NCBI GenBank assembly: GCA_963802375.1
Contig: CAWDIJ010000010.1
Location: 310,001-374,000 of the forward strand
Origin: JACDAN01 sp963802375
Lineage (GTDB): Bacteria; Actinomycetota; Thermoleophilia; Gaiellales; Gaiellaceae
DNA length: 64,000 nt
Direction: 5' to 3'
The notes below the pieces were generated by a model that saw only the letters and a list, made by a program, of their open reading frames with translations, had not been told where the DNA came from and searched no databases. Shown here piece after piece: positions 8,769-18,177 of this stretch. The position numbers were made by a program, and so were the translations under genes. Each line of letters starts with the position of its first letter. Positions within the stretch are counted from its first letter, which is position 1.

Positions 8769-10094
8769 GTGAAGCGCTACCACGTCACGACGTTCGGCTG
8801 CCAGATGAACGCCCACGATTCGGAGCGAATCAAAGGCATGCTCGAGGAGCTCGGACTGGGGGAGAGCGCCGCACAAGAGGACGCCGATGTCCTCGTCTTC
8901 AACACCTGCACGATCCGTGAGAAGCCCGATCAGCGGTTCGCCGCGCACCTCGCCCAGGCGCGGGCGCTCAAGGAGCGCGATCCCGACAAGGTGATCGCCG
9001 TCGGCGGCTGCTACGCGGAGGCTCAGCGCGAGCGCCTTTTCGAGCTCTACCCCTATGTGGACGTCGCCTTCGGGCCGGGCTCGATCCCGCACCTCGGCCA
9101 GTGGCTGGGCGCGGGGGGCGAGGGCATCTCACGGGGGCGCTTCGGCCTGGAGCACCGCTCGTTCGCAAGCCTGCTGCCGATGCACCGGGAGCGCCGCTTT
9201 CAGGGATGGGTGCAGGTCTCGATGGGCTGCAACTCCAAGTGCGCCTACTGCATCGTCCCATCGGTTCGGGGCAGGGAGCAGAGCCGCCGGCCCGGCGAGG
9301 TGATCGCGGAGGTCGAGCGTCTCGCGCGAGCCGGGGTGCGCGAGATCACACTCCTCGGCCAGAACGTGAACTCGTACGGCCGCGACCTGCTGCCGGACAT
9401 CCGGACGGACTTCGGCGAGCTGCTCCGTGCCTGCGACGCCGTCGGCGGAATCAGGCGAATCCGCTTCACGAGCCCGCATCCGAAGGATTTCCGGGCGCCG
9501 GTGATCGCCGCCATGGCGGAGTGTGACGCGGTCTGCGAGCACGCGCACCTGCCACTCCAGTCCGGCTCGACACGGATCCTGAAGGCGATGCGCCGCACCT
9601 ACAGCCGCGAGCGGTTCCTGCGCCTCGTGGACGAGCTGCGCGCCGCCATCCCTGACCTGGCCCTCTCGACCGACCTGATCGTGGGCTTTCCGGGCGAGAC
9701 GGAGGACGACTTCCGGCAAACGGTGAGCGCGGTCGAGGAGATCGGCTTCGACAGCGCGTTCACTTTCGTCTACTCGCCGCGCGGTGGCACCGAGGCGGCA
9801 ACGATGGGCGACCAGGTGCCGGACGAGGTCAAGCGCGACCGGATCGAGCGGCTGATCGAGGTCGTGCAGCGCGTCGCCCACGACAGAAACCAGGCGCGGG
9901 TCGGACGAACGGAGGAAGTGCTCGTCGAGGGCCCAAGCCGGACGGACTCGACGCTGCTCCGCGGACGGACACGCCGGAACACGACCGTGAACTTCGCCGG
10001 CGCTGCGGCGCCCGGCGACCTCGTCCATGTCGAGATCGACACCGCCACCTCCACCACGCTCAAGGGCACCCAGCTCGCTGCAGTTGCCGCGTAG
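8769..10094 (+). CDS. miaB: tRNA-2-methylthio-N6-dimethylallyladenosine synthase
   Basis: 441 residues. The N-terminal UPF0004 domain has the three auxiliary cluster cysteines in TFGCQMN, NTCTIR and VGGCYAE. The radical-SAM domain carries C-x3-C-x2-C in MGCNSKCAYC. A TRAM domain closes the protein (about residues 375-440). MiaB adds the methylthio group to i6A37 of tRNAs reading UNN codons. Its substrate is made by MiaA, encoded two genes downstream in the same overlapped operon. GTG start; a TACAGT -10-like box at 8752-8757 would give a leader of only a few bases. The gene is divergent from the secreted nuclease. Confidence 0.97.
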   Translation: MKRYHVTTFGCQMNAHDSERIKGMLEELGLGESAAQEDADVLVFNTCTIREKPDQRFAAHLAQARALKERDPDKVIAVGGCYAEAQRERLFELYPYVDVAFGPGSIPHLGQWLGAGGEGISRGRFGLEHRSFASLLPMHRERRFQGWVQVSMGCNSKCAYCIVPSVRGREQSRRPGEVIAEVERLARAGVREITLLGQNVNSYGRDLLPDIRTDFGELLRACDAVGGIRRIRFTSPHPKDFRAPVIAAMAECDAVCEHAHLPLQSGSTRILKAMRRTYSRERFLRLVDELRAAIPDLALSTDLIVGFPGETEDDFRQTVSAVEEIGFDSAFTFVYSPRGGTEAATMGDQVPDEVKRDRIERLIEVVQRVAHDRNQARVGRTEEVLVEGPSRTDSTLLRGRTRRNTTVNFAGAAAPGDLVHVEIDTATSTTLKGTQLAAVAA

Positions 10095-10830
10095 CAGAGA
10101 TCTGGACTGGGACGGGCTGCTGAACGCCCGCGACCTCGGCGGGCATCCGACCGAGGACGGCACCGAGACGCGCTGGGGCTCGGTCGTCCGCGCGGACAGC
10201 GTCCGCCAGCTGACGCACGCGGGCTGGCAGGCGGTCGTCGACTACGGCGTCCGGACGATCGTCGACCTCCGCTCCGATGAGGAGCTCGCCGAGGATCCTC
10301 CCGCCGAGCTGCCGGTCGACGCCGTTCATGTCTCCTTCTTCGACAGCCGACCTGATGTCTTCGAAGAGGTCGAAGAGGCCAGCGCGGCGGCCGAAGACCA
10401 TGCGGCGGCGACGCGCGAGGTCTATCTCATCTTCCTCGAGCACTTTCGGCCGAACGTCGCCGCCGCGATCCGGGCGGTCGCGAACGCACCCGAGGGGGCT
10501 GTCGTCGTCCACTGCCACGGCGGCAAGGACCGCACCGGGCTCGTCAGCGCCTTCCTCCTGCGCCTCGCCGGCGTGCCGATCGAGGAGATCGCGACCGACT
10601 ACTCGCTCAGCGAGGAACGGCTGCGGGCCCGGCACGAAGAATGGTTCGCGCAGGCCGCCGACGAGGCCGAGCTCGAACGCCTGCACCGGATCTCCAAGAC
10701 GCCCGCTTCGTCCATGGTCGGGGTGCTCGAGGAGCTGGAGCGGCGGTACGGCAGCATCGCCGGCTACCTGAAAGCAGGCGGCGCGACCGACGAGGAGCTC
10801 GAGCGGGCGCGCGCCCGGCTCCGTGATTGA
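10084..10830 (+). CDS. Tyrosine/serine protein phosphatase (Y_phosphatase3 type)
   Basis: About 248 residues. The active-site P-loop is HCHGGKDRTG (C-x5-R), preceded by a dual-specificity phosphatase fold. The N-terminal NARDLGGHPT and RADSVRQLT, and the middle TIVDLRSDEE, are typical of the MptpB/Y_phosphatase3 group, which dephosphorylates phosphotyrosine or phosphoinositides. TTG 10084 overlaps the miaB end by 11 bases and is the start nearest the conserved block; a more upstream start inside miaB is possible. Lodged between miaB and miaA, it has no obvious link to tRNA modification and is probably just co-transcribed. Confidence 0.8.
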   Translation: MPRSRDLDWDGLLNARDLGGHPTEDGTETRWGSVVRADSVRQLTHAGWQAVVDYGVRTIVDLRSDEELAEDPPAELPVDAVHVSFFDSRPDVFEEVEEASAAAEDHAAATREVYLIFLEHFRPNVAAAIRAVANAPEGAVVVHCHGGKDRTGLVSAFLLRLAGVPIEEIATDYSLSEERLRARHEEWFAQAADEAELERLHRISKTPASSMVGVLEELERRYGSIAGYLKAGGATDEELERARARLRD

Positions 10831-11734
10831 TCACGGCGTCCTCGCCGTGTTCGGCCCGACGGCGTCGGGGAAGTCGGCCGTCGCGGAGGCGATCGCCGAC
10901 CGGGTCCCCGCCATGCTGATCTCGGCGGACGCGATGCAGGTCTACCGCGGCCTGCCGATCCTCACGAACAAGTCGGAACGTGACACCGAGCTCGTGGCGA
11001 TCTGGGAGCTCGACCACGAGGCCTCGGTGGGCGAGTACTCGGAGCTCGCGCACGCTGCTGTCGACCGGGCGCTCGAACGCGGCACAACGCCGATCGTCGT
11101 CGGGGGCACCGGTCTCTACCTGCGGGCGGCGCTCGTGGAGCTGGATCTCCCGCCGGCGCCCGAGCCGGGGATGCGAGAGCGTTGGGAGGGGGAGTACGAC
11201 CGGCTCGGGGCAGAGGCGGCGCACGAGCTCCTGGCGGAGCGCGATCCCGAGGCCGCTGCGCAAGTGCACCGCAACGACCGCCGCCGCGTCGTCCGGGCGC
11301 TGGAGCTCTCCGAGGCGGGCGCCTCCCTGGCGCCACGCGAAGGGCGGCTCTGGACTGAGGAGACCCGCCATCCGACGCTCGTCGTCGGCCTCGACGTGCC
11401 GAAGGAGGTGCTCGACGAGCGGATCGAGCGGCGTGCGAGGCGCATGTTCGAGTCAGGAGTCGAAGCCGAGGTTCAGAGCGCGCTCGCGCGCCCGATCTCG
11501 TCCACGGCCCGAACCGTGCACGGCCTCCGCGACATCTCGGAGCTCCCGCGGGACGACGCGCTCGCCGCGCTGATCCGCCGTACGATCCGCTACGCCGCCT
11601 ACCAGCGCAAGTGGATGCGACGCATACCCGGCCTTGTTACCGTGCGAGCCGACCGCCCGGCGGGCGAGGTGGCCGATGAGATTCTCGAAATGGCACGGAC
11701 TCGGCAACGACTACCTGCTGGTCCAGCGGGCTGA
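10823..11734 (+). CDS. miaA: tRNA dimethylallyltransferase
   Basis: 303 residues with P-loop GPTASGKS at residues 11-18, the DAMQVYRGLPILTNK substrate segment, GGTGLYL, and the C-terminal YAAYQRKWMRRIPG helix region. It transfers dimethylallyl from DMAPP to A37 of tRNAs, producing the i6A that MiaB then modifies. GTG 10823 overlaps the preceding gene by 8 bases. The C-terminus runs 59 bases into dapF, in another frame. The DMAPP comes from the MEP pathway, whose dxr and ispG are also in this window. Confidence 0.97.
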   Translation: MIDHGVLAVFGPTASGKSAVAEAIADRVPAMLISADAMQVYRGLPILTNKSERDTELVAIWELDHEASVGEYSELAHAAVDRALERGTTPIVVGGTGLYLRAALVELDLPPAPEPGMRERWEGEYDRLGAEAAHELLAERDPEAAAQVHRNDRRRVVRALELSEAGASLAPREGRLWTEETRHPTLVVGLDVPKEVLDERIERRARRMFESGVEAEVQSALARPISSTARTVHGLRDISELPRDDALAALIRRTIRYAAYQRKWMRRIPGLVTVRADRPAGEVADEILEMARTRQRLPAGPAG

Positions 11735-12457
11735 GGTCGGGACGCCGCTCACGGAGGAACAGGTGCGCCGCCTCTGCGACTACCACTTCGGCGTCGGCTC
11801 CGACGGCGTCCTCGAGGTGGTTTCCGCCAACCACGACGTCGCGGACATCGTGATCTGGAACCCCGACGGCTCAACCGCCGAGCTGTCGGGGAACGGAACG
11901 CGCATCGCCGCGCGCTGGCTCGCCCGGCGCAGCGGAGCCGACACGGTGCGGATCCGCGTCGGGCCTCGCGAGGTCGTGGCAAGGATGCGAGGAGGCCAGG
12001 ACGTCGAAATGGACATGGGTGCCGTGGAGGTACAGGAACCCGAGACGATCGACCTGGGCGGCGAGTCCGTGGAGTTCACGCCCGCGTCCGTCGGCAACCC
12101 GCACGCGGTCGTCCGCCGCGAGCCCGACCGCGAGGACCTGTTGAGGCTCGGCCCGCTGATCGAGAACCACGAGCGCTTCCCCGAGCGCACCAACGTCCAG
12201 CTCGTGCGCGTCGACGGGCCTCGCGACATCACCGTCGGCGTCTGGGAGCGCGGAGCGGGGGAGACGCTCTCGTCCGGGACGAGCGCGGTGGCGACCGCGG
12301 GCGTCGCCGTCGCCCGGGGCTGGTGCGAGAGCCCGGTCACCGTCCACCTGCCGGCGGTGACCTCCTCGTCGAGCTCGACGACTCGATGCAGGCGCGCCTC
12401 ACAGGGCCGGCGCAGGAGATCTTCACCGGAGAAGCGAGCGAGGAGCTCGGGCTGTGA
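11676..12457 (+). CDS. dapF: Diaminopimelate epimerase-like protein, both catalytic Cys replaced by Ser; one-base frameshift
   Basis: DapF fold with FSKWHGLGNDYL, VGSDGVLEV, NPDGSTAELSGNGTR and ERGAGETLSSGTSA. In characterised enzymes the two acid/base residues are the cysteines in Q-C-G-N-G and A-C-G-S-G; here both are serine (residues 71 and 200). The frame breaks at about 12353, where one G seems to be missing: the plus-one frame continues with DLLVELDDSMQARLTG and ends at TGA 12455-12457, overlapping dapL by GTGA as expected. Corrected length is 260 residues. It should interconvert LL- and meso-DAP for peptidoglycan and lysine. Whether a Ser/Ser version is active is open. Confidence 0.85.
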
Positions 12458-13632
12458 GGTTCGCAAAGCGGCTCGACGCGGTCCCGCCCTATCTCTTTGC
12501 CGAGCTCGAGCGGCTCAGGGAGTCGAAGCGGCGGCAAGGGATCGAGGTCATCAGCCTCGCGATCGGCGACCCGGACCTGCCGACGCCACCGGCGATCGTC
12601 GAAGCGGCGGCGGAAGCCCTCCGGAACCCGTCGACGCACCAGTACCCGACGAACCACGGCACCGACGAGGTGCGCGAGGCAGCCGCGTCGTTCTACCGTG
12701 ACCGCTTCGGCGTCGAGCTCGACCCCCAGAGCGAGGTCGTGCCGGCGCTGGGCGGCAAGGAGGCCGTCGGGCACATCGCGATGGTGTGCCTCGATCCGGG
12801 CGAGGTGGCGCTCAGCCCCGAGCCGGGCTACCCGCCGTACACGTCCGGACCGGTCTTCTCCGGCGCCGATGTCCACTACCTGCCGCTGACGACGGAGAAC
12901 GACTTCTTTCCCGACCTCGACGCGATTCCCGCCGAGGTGGTCGGCCGCGCAAACCTCCTGTACCTGAATTACCCGAACAACCCCACGGGCGCCGTCGTTC
13001 CGGAAGGGGCGTTCGAGCGGGCAGTCGAGTTCGCGCGGGCGAACGACCTGATCCTCGTGCACGACAACGCCTACTCCGAGGTCTGCTTCGACGGCTACGT
13101 CGCGCCAAGCTTCCTCGAGACACCGGGTGCGAAAGAGGTCGGTGTCGAGATCTTCTCGCTGTCGAAGGGCTGGAACATGACCGGGTGGCGCTGCGGATTC
13201 GTCGCCGGCAACGCGGAGGTGGTCGAGCGCTTCCGCCAGTTCAAGGCCAACCTCGATTCGGGGATGTTCGAGGCGCTCCAGCGGGCGGCCACCGTAGCGC
13301 TCACCGACCAGCGCGGCTTCCCGCGCGAGATGTCGGAGGTCTATCGGCGCAGGCGAGACCTGCTGGTCGACGCACTCGCAGCGATCGGAGTCTCCGTCGA
13401 ACCGCCGCGTGCGACTCCCTACCTCTGGGTGCCGGTCCCGAACGGGCACGACTCGGCTTCATTCACCTCTCTCGTGCTCGAGGAGGCGAATGTCGTCGTC
13501 TCGCCGGGTCCCGGCTACGGCGAGAGCGGTGAGGGGTTCGTCAGGCTGTCCATGACCGTTTCGGACGAGGACCTCGAAGAGGCCGTCCGGCGGATCGAGA
13601 GCTCGCTCCAGAAAGTCATAATCAAGGCGTGA
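12454..13632 (+). CDS. dapL: LL-diaminopimelate aminotransferase (DapL type)
   Basis: 392 residues, fold-type I aminotransferase with IGDPDLPTPPAIVEAA, NYPNNPTGAVV, HDNAYSEVCFDG and the PLP lysine in SLSKGWNMTGWR. The N-terminus FAKRLDAVPPYLFAELERL is characteristic of DapL, which makes LL-DAP from tetrahydrodipicolinate in one step and bypasses DapD/C/E. Position directly after dapF supports this over a generic aspartate aminotransferase. The GTG start overlaps the dapF stop, and the gene's own stop overlaps hflX by GTGA. Confidence 0.9.
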   Translation: MRFAKRLDAVPPYLFAELERLRESKRRQGIEVISLAIGDPDLPTPPAIVEAAAEALRNPSTHQYPTNHGTDEVREAAASFYRDRFGVELDPQSEVVPALGGKEAVGHIAMVCLDPGEVALSPEPGYPPYTSGPVFSGADVHYLPLTTENDFFPDLDAIPAEVVGRANLLYLNYPNNPTGAVVPEGAFERAVEFARANDLILVHDNAYSEVCFDGYVAPSFLETPGAKEVGVEIFSLSKGWNMTGWRCGFVAGNAEVVERFRQFKANLDSGMFEALQRAATVALTDQRGFPREMSEVYRRRRDLLVDALAAIGVSVEPPRATPYLWVPVPNGHDSASFTSLVLEEANVVVSPGPGYGESGEGFVRLSMTVSDEDLEEAVRRIESSLQKVIIKA

Positions 13633-14951
13633 CGACGCGCCAGCCCGAGTCTCGTTCCGGCCTCGAGCCGGAGCGGGGCTTCATCCTGTCCGTGCTGGCT
13701 CCGGGCGCCGACGAGGACCGCGAGCTCGGCGAGATCGCAGAGCTCGCGCGGACCGCAGGCGTGGAGCCGGTCGCCGCCATGGTCCAGCATCGGGCGAGGC
13801 CGGATCCGCGGACGTTCGTGGGCAAGGGCAAGCTGGTCGAGCTCAAGGAGGCGTACAAGACGGCCGGCGCGGAGTCGCTCCTGGTCGACCACGAGCTCAG
13901 CCCGTCCCAGCAGCGAAAGCTCGAAGACGAGCTGAAGGCGCGCGTCGTCGATCGAACCCAGCTGATCCTGGACATCTTCGCCCAGCACGCGCACAGCGCC
14001 GAAGGGAAGCTCCAGGTCGAGCTGGCGCAGCTCGAGTACAACCTCCCGCGCATGCGGGGCATGTGGCAGCACCTCGAGCGCCTCGGCGCGGGCCGGATGG
14101 ACGGCGGCGTCGGGACGAGAGGCCCCGGAGAGACCCAGCTCGAGACCGACCGTCGCCTGGCGCGCCGGCGCGTGGCGATCTTGCGGCGTCGGCTCCAGAC
14201 CCTCGGCCGGCAGCGTCAGACGCGACGGAGGGAGCGGGTACGCTCGCACACGCCGACGGTCGCGCTGGCCGGGTACACGAACGCGGGCAAGTCGACGCTC
14301 CTCAACGCGCTGACCGGCGCCGGCGTCTCCGTCAACGATCGCCTGTTCGAGACGCTCGACCCGACGACGAGGGCGTTCGAGCAGGACGGACGCCGCTACC
14401 TGGTGACCGACACGGTCGGTTTCATCCGTCGGCTGCCGCATGAGCTCGTCGAGGGCTTTGCGGCGACGCTCGAGGAGACGCTCGATGCCGACCTGATCCT
14501 CCACGTCGTCGACGGCTCGGTGCCGGACGAGGAGCTGGACGAGACGACCTCGGCGGTGAACGAGGTGCTGGCCGAGATCGGCGCCGACGAGCTTCCGGTC
14601 GAGCTCGTCCTGAACAAGATCGACGCGGTGGATCCGCTCGGGCGCCGGCGGCTCGCGAACCGCTTCCTCGGCTCGCTCCAGATCTCCGCCGAGACCGGGG
14701 AGGGCCTGGACGAGCTCCGGGCAAGGATCGCCGAGCGCTTCGCCGAACGATTCGAGCTGGTTCGCATGCTCGTCCCATACGAGGACGGCGCGAAGCTCGC
14801 CGAGCTGTACTCGCTCGGGCCGCCGATCGACGAGCGCATCGACGGTCCGGACGGCGTCTTCATTCGCGCGCGGCTCCCCAGGCGGGAGACCCAGCGGTTC
14901 GCCCAGTACCTGATTCTCGACGCCGACGAGCCCAGCCGGGCGACGAGTTGA
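13629..14951 (+). CDS. hflX: Ribosome-associated GTPase HflX
   Basis: 440 residues. The N-terminal HflX domain has DPRTFVGKGKLVELKE and VVDRTQLILDIFAQHA. The glycine-rich GVGTRGPGETQLETDRR is the family signature. The G domain has G1 GYTNAGKST, G3 DTVGFI and G4 NKID. It splits stalled or inactive 70S ribosomes. GTG start, 4-base overlaps on both sides (dapL upstream, dut downstream). Confidence 0.96.
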   Translation: MTTRQPESRSGLEPERGFILSVLAPGADEDRELGEIAELARTAGVEPVAAMVQHRARPDPRTFVGKGKLVELKEAYKTAGAESLLVDHELSPSQQRKLEDELKARVVDRTQLILDIFAQHAHSAEGKLQVELAQLEYNLPRMRGMWQHLERLGAGRMDGGVGTRGPGETQLETDRRLARRRVAILRRRLQTLGRQRQTRRRERVRSHTPTVALAGYTNAGKSTLLNALTGAGVSVNDRLFETLDPTTRAFEQDGRRYLVTDTVGFIRRLPHELVEGFAATLEETLDADLILHVVDGSVPDEELDETTSAVNEVLAEIGADELPVELVLNKIDAVDPLGRRRLANRFLGSLQISAETGEGLDELRARIAERFAERFELVRMLVPYEDGAKLAELYSLGPPIDERIDGPDGVFIRARLPRRETQRFAQYLILDADEPSRATS

Positions 14952-15382
14952 TCGAGCTCCCGGTTCGCCGCCTCCGGGAGGACGCCGTCGTCCCGTCCCA
15001 GGCCTATTCCGGCGACGCGGGGCTTGACCTGTCGGCCTGTGGCCGCCACGAGCTCGGGCCGGGGGAGCGCGCCGTGGTCCCGACCGGCTTGGCCGTGGCG
15101 ATTCCGGAGGGCCACGGCGGCTTCGTCCTCCCGCGCTCGGGCCTGGCGGCGCGAAACGGCATCACGCTCGTCAACGCGCCGGGGCTGATCGACGCCGGCT
15201 ACCGGGGAGAGGTGCAGGTTGTGATGCTGAACACCGATGCCGAGACGCCCTTCGTCGTCGAGCCGGGGATGCGGATCGCGCAGCTGGTCGTCCTCCCGGT
15301 GCCGCCCGTCGAGCTGGTGGAGCTCGAGGAACTTCCGGCGAGCGAGCGCGGAGCCCGGGGCTTCGGCTCTTCACGCATCTGA
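14948..15382 (+). CDS. dut: dUTP diphosphatase
   Basis: 144 residues with the five trimeric dUTPase motifs in order: AGLDLSA, PRSGLAARNG, NAPGLIDAGYRGEV (catalytic Asp), RIAQLVV, and the C-terminal lid RGARGFGSS. It hydrolyses dUTP to dUMP and so keeps uracil out of DNA. TTG start overlapping the hflX stop (TTGA). Confidence 0.96.
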   Translation: MIELPVRRLREDAVVPSQAYSGDAGLDLSACGRHELGPGERAVVPTGLAVAIPEGHGGFVLPRSGLAARNGITLVNAPGLIDAGYRGEVQVVMLNTDAETPFVVEPGMRIAQLVVLPVPPVELVELEELPASERGARGFGSSRI

Positions 15383-15386
15383 GCTT

Positions 15387-15845
15387 GTGGGCGCCGAGCC
15401 GCGGATTCGGGTCTCGGCGATCCTCAGCCGTGGCGACCGGCTGTTGCTCTGCCGGCACGAGAAGCACGGCAAGGAGTACTGGCTTCTGCCCGGCGGCGGG
15501 GTGAACTCGGGTGAGAGCCTCGTCGACGCGCTGCATCGCGAGCTCCAGGAGGAGATTGGGCTCGGTGAGGACGTTCCCGTCGAGGGCCCCGTGGCGATCG
15601 TGGACTCGATCGCGCCGCAGAAGAGCTTCGCGGCGAAGCACGTCGTCCACATCATCTTCGCCGGAGATCTCGGCGACCGGTCGCTCGAAGCCGCGACCTC
15701 GCAGGACGCGGCCGTCAAGGGCCATCGGCTCTTCGCGGTGGCCGAGCTCGAGGAGCTCGTCCTCCACCCGCCGATCCAGCGGTTCCTGACGCGCTGGCGA
15801 CCTGGTGATCCCGTCGTCTACCTCGGCCCGCTGTGGGTTCCGTGA
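15387..15845 (+). CDS. NUDIX hydrolase
   Basis: 152 residues from GTG 15387, 4 bases after dut. A complete Nudix box runs from GGGVNSGESLVDALHREL to QEEIGL. The substrate cannot be told from sequence. Pairing with dut suggests nucleotide-pool sanitation but proves nothing. Last gene of the miaB-to-NUDIX operon. Downstream (about 15880-15918) a CCCCACC/GGTGGGG inverted repeat may help end transcription. Confidence 0.88.
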   Translation: MGAEPRIRVSAILSRGDRLLLCRHEKHGKEYWLLPGGGVNSGESLVDALHRELQEEIGLGEDVPVEGPVAIVDSIAPQKSFAAKHVVHIIFAGDLGDRSLEAATSQDAAVKGHRLFAVAELEELVLHPPIQRFLTRWRPGDPVVYLGPLWVP

Positions 15846-15927
15846 CACACGGGCGCACACTCGGCACACACGCGTGCCCCACCCGCGCGCAGAACGGCAA
15901 TACGATTGCGGTGGGGAGGAGGTTGGG

Positions 15928-16686
15928 CTACCTGGCGCCCCGGCCCCCGCGGGACCTGGCCCGGGTGGCCGCGACCGAATGAGCCTCGTCTTCGAGCTTG
16001 TCGGCCAGCGCCTCGAAGACCGGTGGCTCGCCGCCGGTTCGGTGAGCGAGAGCCTGCGCGAGGAGCCAGTCGGCGAGCCACGGGTTTCGCGGTAGGAGCG
16101 GCCCGTGGAGATAGGTGCCGACGACGCGGCCGGCGCGGCACCCCTCGAACCCGCTCTCACCGTCGTTTCCGAACCCTGCCACGACGCGGCCGAGCGGCTC
16201 GGCGCCGTCCTCGAGGATCGTGCGCCCGGCGTGATTCTCGAACCCGGCGATCGTCCGCCGCACACCGGGCTCCAGCTCGCACTCGAGCAGGACATCGCCG
16301 ATCATCCGACGTTCGCCGGCCAAGGTATGGAGAGGCAGGACGCCGGCGCCAGGAAGCTCCGCGCCCGACCGGTCGCGGTAGAAGCGCCCCAGGAGCTGGT
16401 AGCCGCCACAAACGGCGAGCACGGCCGCGCCGCCGGCGACCGCCTCCCGAAGCGCCTCGCTCTTTCCCTGGATGTCAGGCGCGACCAGCGCCTGCTCGCG
16501 ATCCTGCCCGCCGCCGACGTACAGCAGGTCATGAGCCCCCGGCTCCACCGTGTCGCCAATTCCGATCGCCTGTACCTCGAGCTCGTGCCCTCGCCAGGCC
16601 GCCCGCCGCGAGAACACGGCGATGTTGCCGCGGTCGGCGTAGATGTTCAGGTAGTCGGGGTAGAGGTGCCCGACGCGGATCTTCAC
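15928..16686 (-). CDS. gatD: Lipid II isoglutaminyl synthase, glutaminase subunit
   Basis: 252 residues, class I glutamine amidotransferase of the CobQ-like/GatD type. The N-terminus IRVGHLYPDYLNIYADRGN is diagnostic for GatD. Nucleophile Cys is in AVCGGYQLLG; the catalytic His is in GTYLHGPLLPRNP. With MurT it amidates the alpha-carboxyl of D-Glu in lipid II. GTG 16686 overlaps the murT stop (GTGA) and is preferred to upstream starts, which would add a tail without family similarity. Confidence 0.93.
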   Translation of the reverse strand: MKIRVGHLYPDYLNIYADRGNIAVFSRRAAWRGHELEVQAIGIGDTVEPGAHDLLYVGGGQDREQALVAPDIQGKSEALREAVAGGAAVLAVCGGYQLLGRFYRDRSGAELPGAGVLPLHTLAGERRMIGDVLLECELEPGVRRTIAGFENHAGRTILEDGAEPLGRVVAGFGNDGESGFEGCRAGRVVGTYLHGPLLPRNPWLADWLLAQALAHRTGGEPPVFEALADKLEDEAHSVAATRARSRGGRGAR

Positions 16687-18057
16687 GCCGCCCGCTCCCA
16701 GTACGGCTTCACGTAGCCGCGCTCTGCCACGATCCCGCGCAGGCGCAGCATCGCCGTGTAGGTAGGGAGGACGCACAGCTCCCCGCCGACCGGGGTCAGC
16801 TCCAGCCCACGGTCGAGCGCCGCGTCCAACTCCGGAACGACCTCGATCCCGTCCTCCGCAAAGCCTGCGTACTTGCAGCGCAACGCAAGCTCGGCCGCGC
16901 GCTCGCCCGTCGCGACCACGCGATCGAGTCGCTCCAGCAGGGGCTCGAAGTCGACATCCCAGATCCAGGAAACGTCCCGCCCGTCGGCGATCGCGTCGTT
17001 GAGCGCGATCACGGCGAGGCTGGGCGCTCTGCCGGCGACAAGGGTTCGCACCACCTCGTTCGCGCCTGCCGGGTTCTTGATCAGGAGCATCAGCAGGGTC
17101 CGCTGCCCGACCGGAATCCGCTCGAAGCGACCGAAGGCGGCGCTGAACCGCTCGAGCCCTGAGCGGATCTCCTCGCGCGAGGCGCCGAGGACGCCGGCGA
17201 GCGCCGCGGCTGCGAGCGCGTTGTAGACGTTGTAGAGGCCCGGAAGCGGCAAGCGAATGCGCATCGAGCCGCCCCGGTCCACGAGGTCGAACGAGACCGA
17301 CTCCAGCCCGTCGAGCTCGATCGCCCGGGCTGCGAGATCAAGCGACGGCCGCGCATGGCCGCACGAGGGACAGCGGTAGTCCCCGAGGTGTCCGACGTAT
17401 GCCGCCGAGTACTCATAGGGCGTCCCGCAGCGGATGCACCACTTGGAGTCCGCCGCGTGCTGAAGGCCGGACGAGCCGTGCCGCGGGTCGTCCACACCGA
17501 AGAGGACGCCGCGCCGGTCTTGGGCGAGGTCCCCGACCTGCGGATCGTCGGCGTTCGCGACCACGAAGGCGTCCGCATCGAGCTCGCCGACCATTCCGCG
17601 CCAACGCTCGGCCACCAGCTCGAGCTCGCCGTAGCGGTCCAGTTGGTCGCGAAAGAGGTTTCCGAGGCAGAGTCGCCCGCGGCCGCACCCGGCGCGCGAC
17701 GTCGGGCAGCGCCGCCTCATCGACCTCGAACAACCCCAGGTCCGCGCCGTTCGCCGACAGCAGCGTCGACGCTACGCCCGAGAGGAGGTTGGCGCCGGCG
17801 CTGTTGTGCGCGAGCCGAACCTGGGGCGACAGGATCTCCGCCACCATCGCCGCGGTCGTCGTCTTTCCGTTCGTGGCCGAGACGATCGCCGAGCCGCGGG
17901 GCAACCTCGACGCCAGCCGACCGACGGCGCTCGGATCGAGGACGTTCAGCAGCTTTCCGGGGATCGTCGTCCCGCCGCCGGCGCCGGCGATGCGGGAAAG
18001 GCGTCCGGCCGCGCGCGCGGCTGCGACGCCGGCTGCGAGCGGCAGGCGAGGGCGCAT
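16683..18057 (-). CDS. murT: Lipid II isoglutaminyl synthase, Mur-ligase subunit; one-base frameshift
   Basis: 457 residues when corrected. The N-terminal part has the ATP loop SATNGKTTTAAM and AHNSAGANLLSG; it is followed, in another frame, by CLGNLFRDQLDRYGELE. The MurT zinc ribbon (C-x2-C in CIRCGTPYEY and CPSCGH) and C-terminal DUF1727 follow. The two halves meet at about 17673, where removing one base restores R-P-R-A-L-C-L-G-N. The total of 1375 bases fits a single extra base. It activates lipid II for GatD-supplied ammonia. ATG 18057 is chosen for family length. Confidence 0.9.
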
Positions 18058-18177
18058 CGCACCTGAGGGTAACTCGTGCGGCCGGCCGCCCTCACGCACG
18101 GCGAGTGGGTGCAGCGCCACGCCGAGGTGGCCCGAGGACGAGACAGCTCGGCGCTCCTCGCAGCGTCGTAGACGCGA

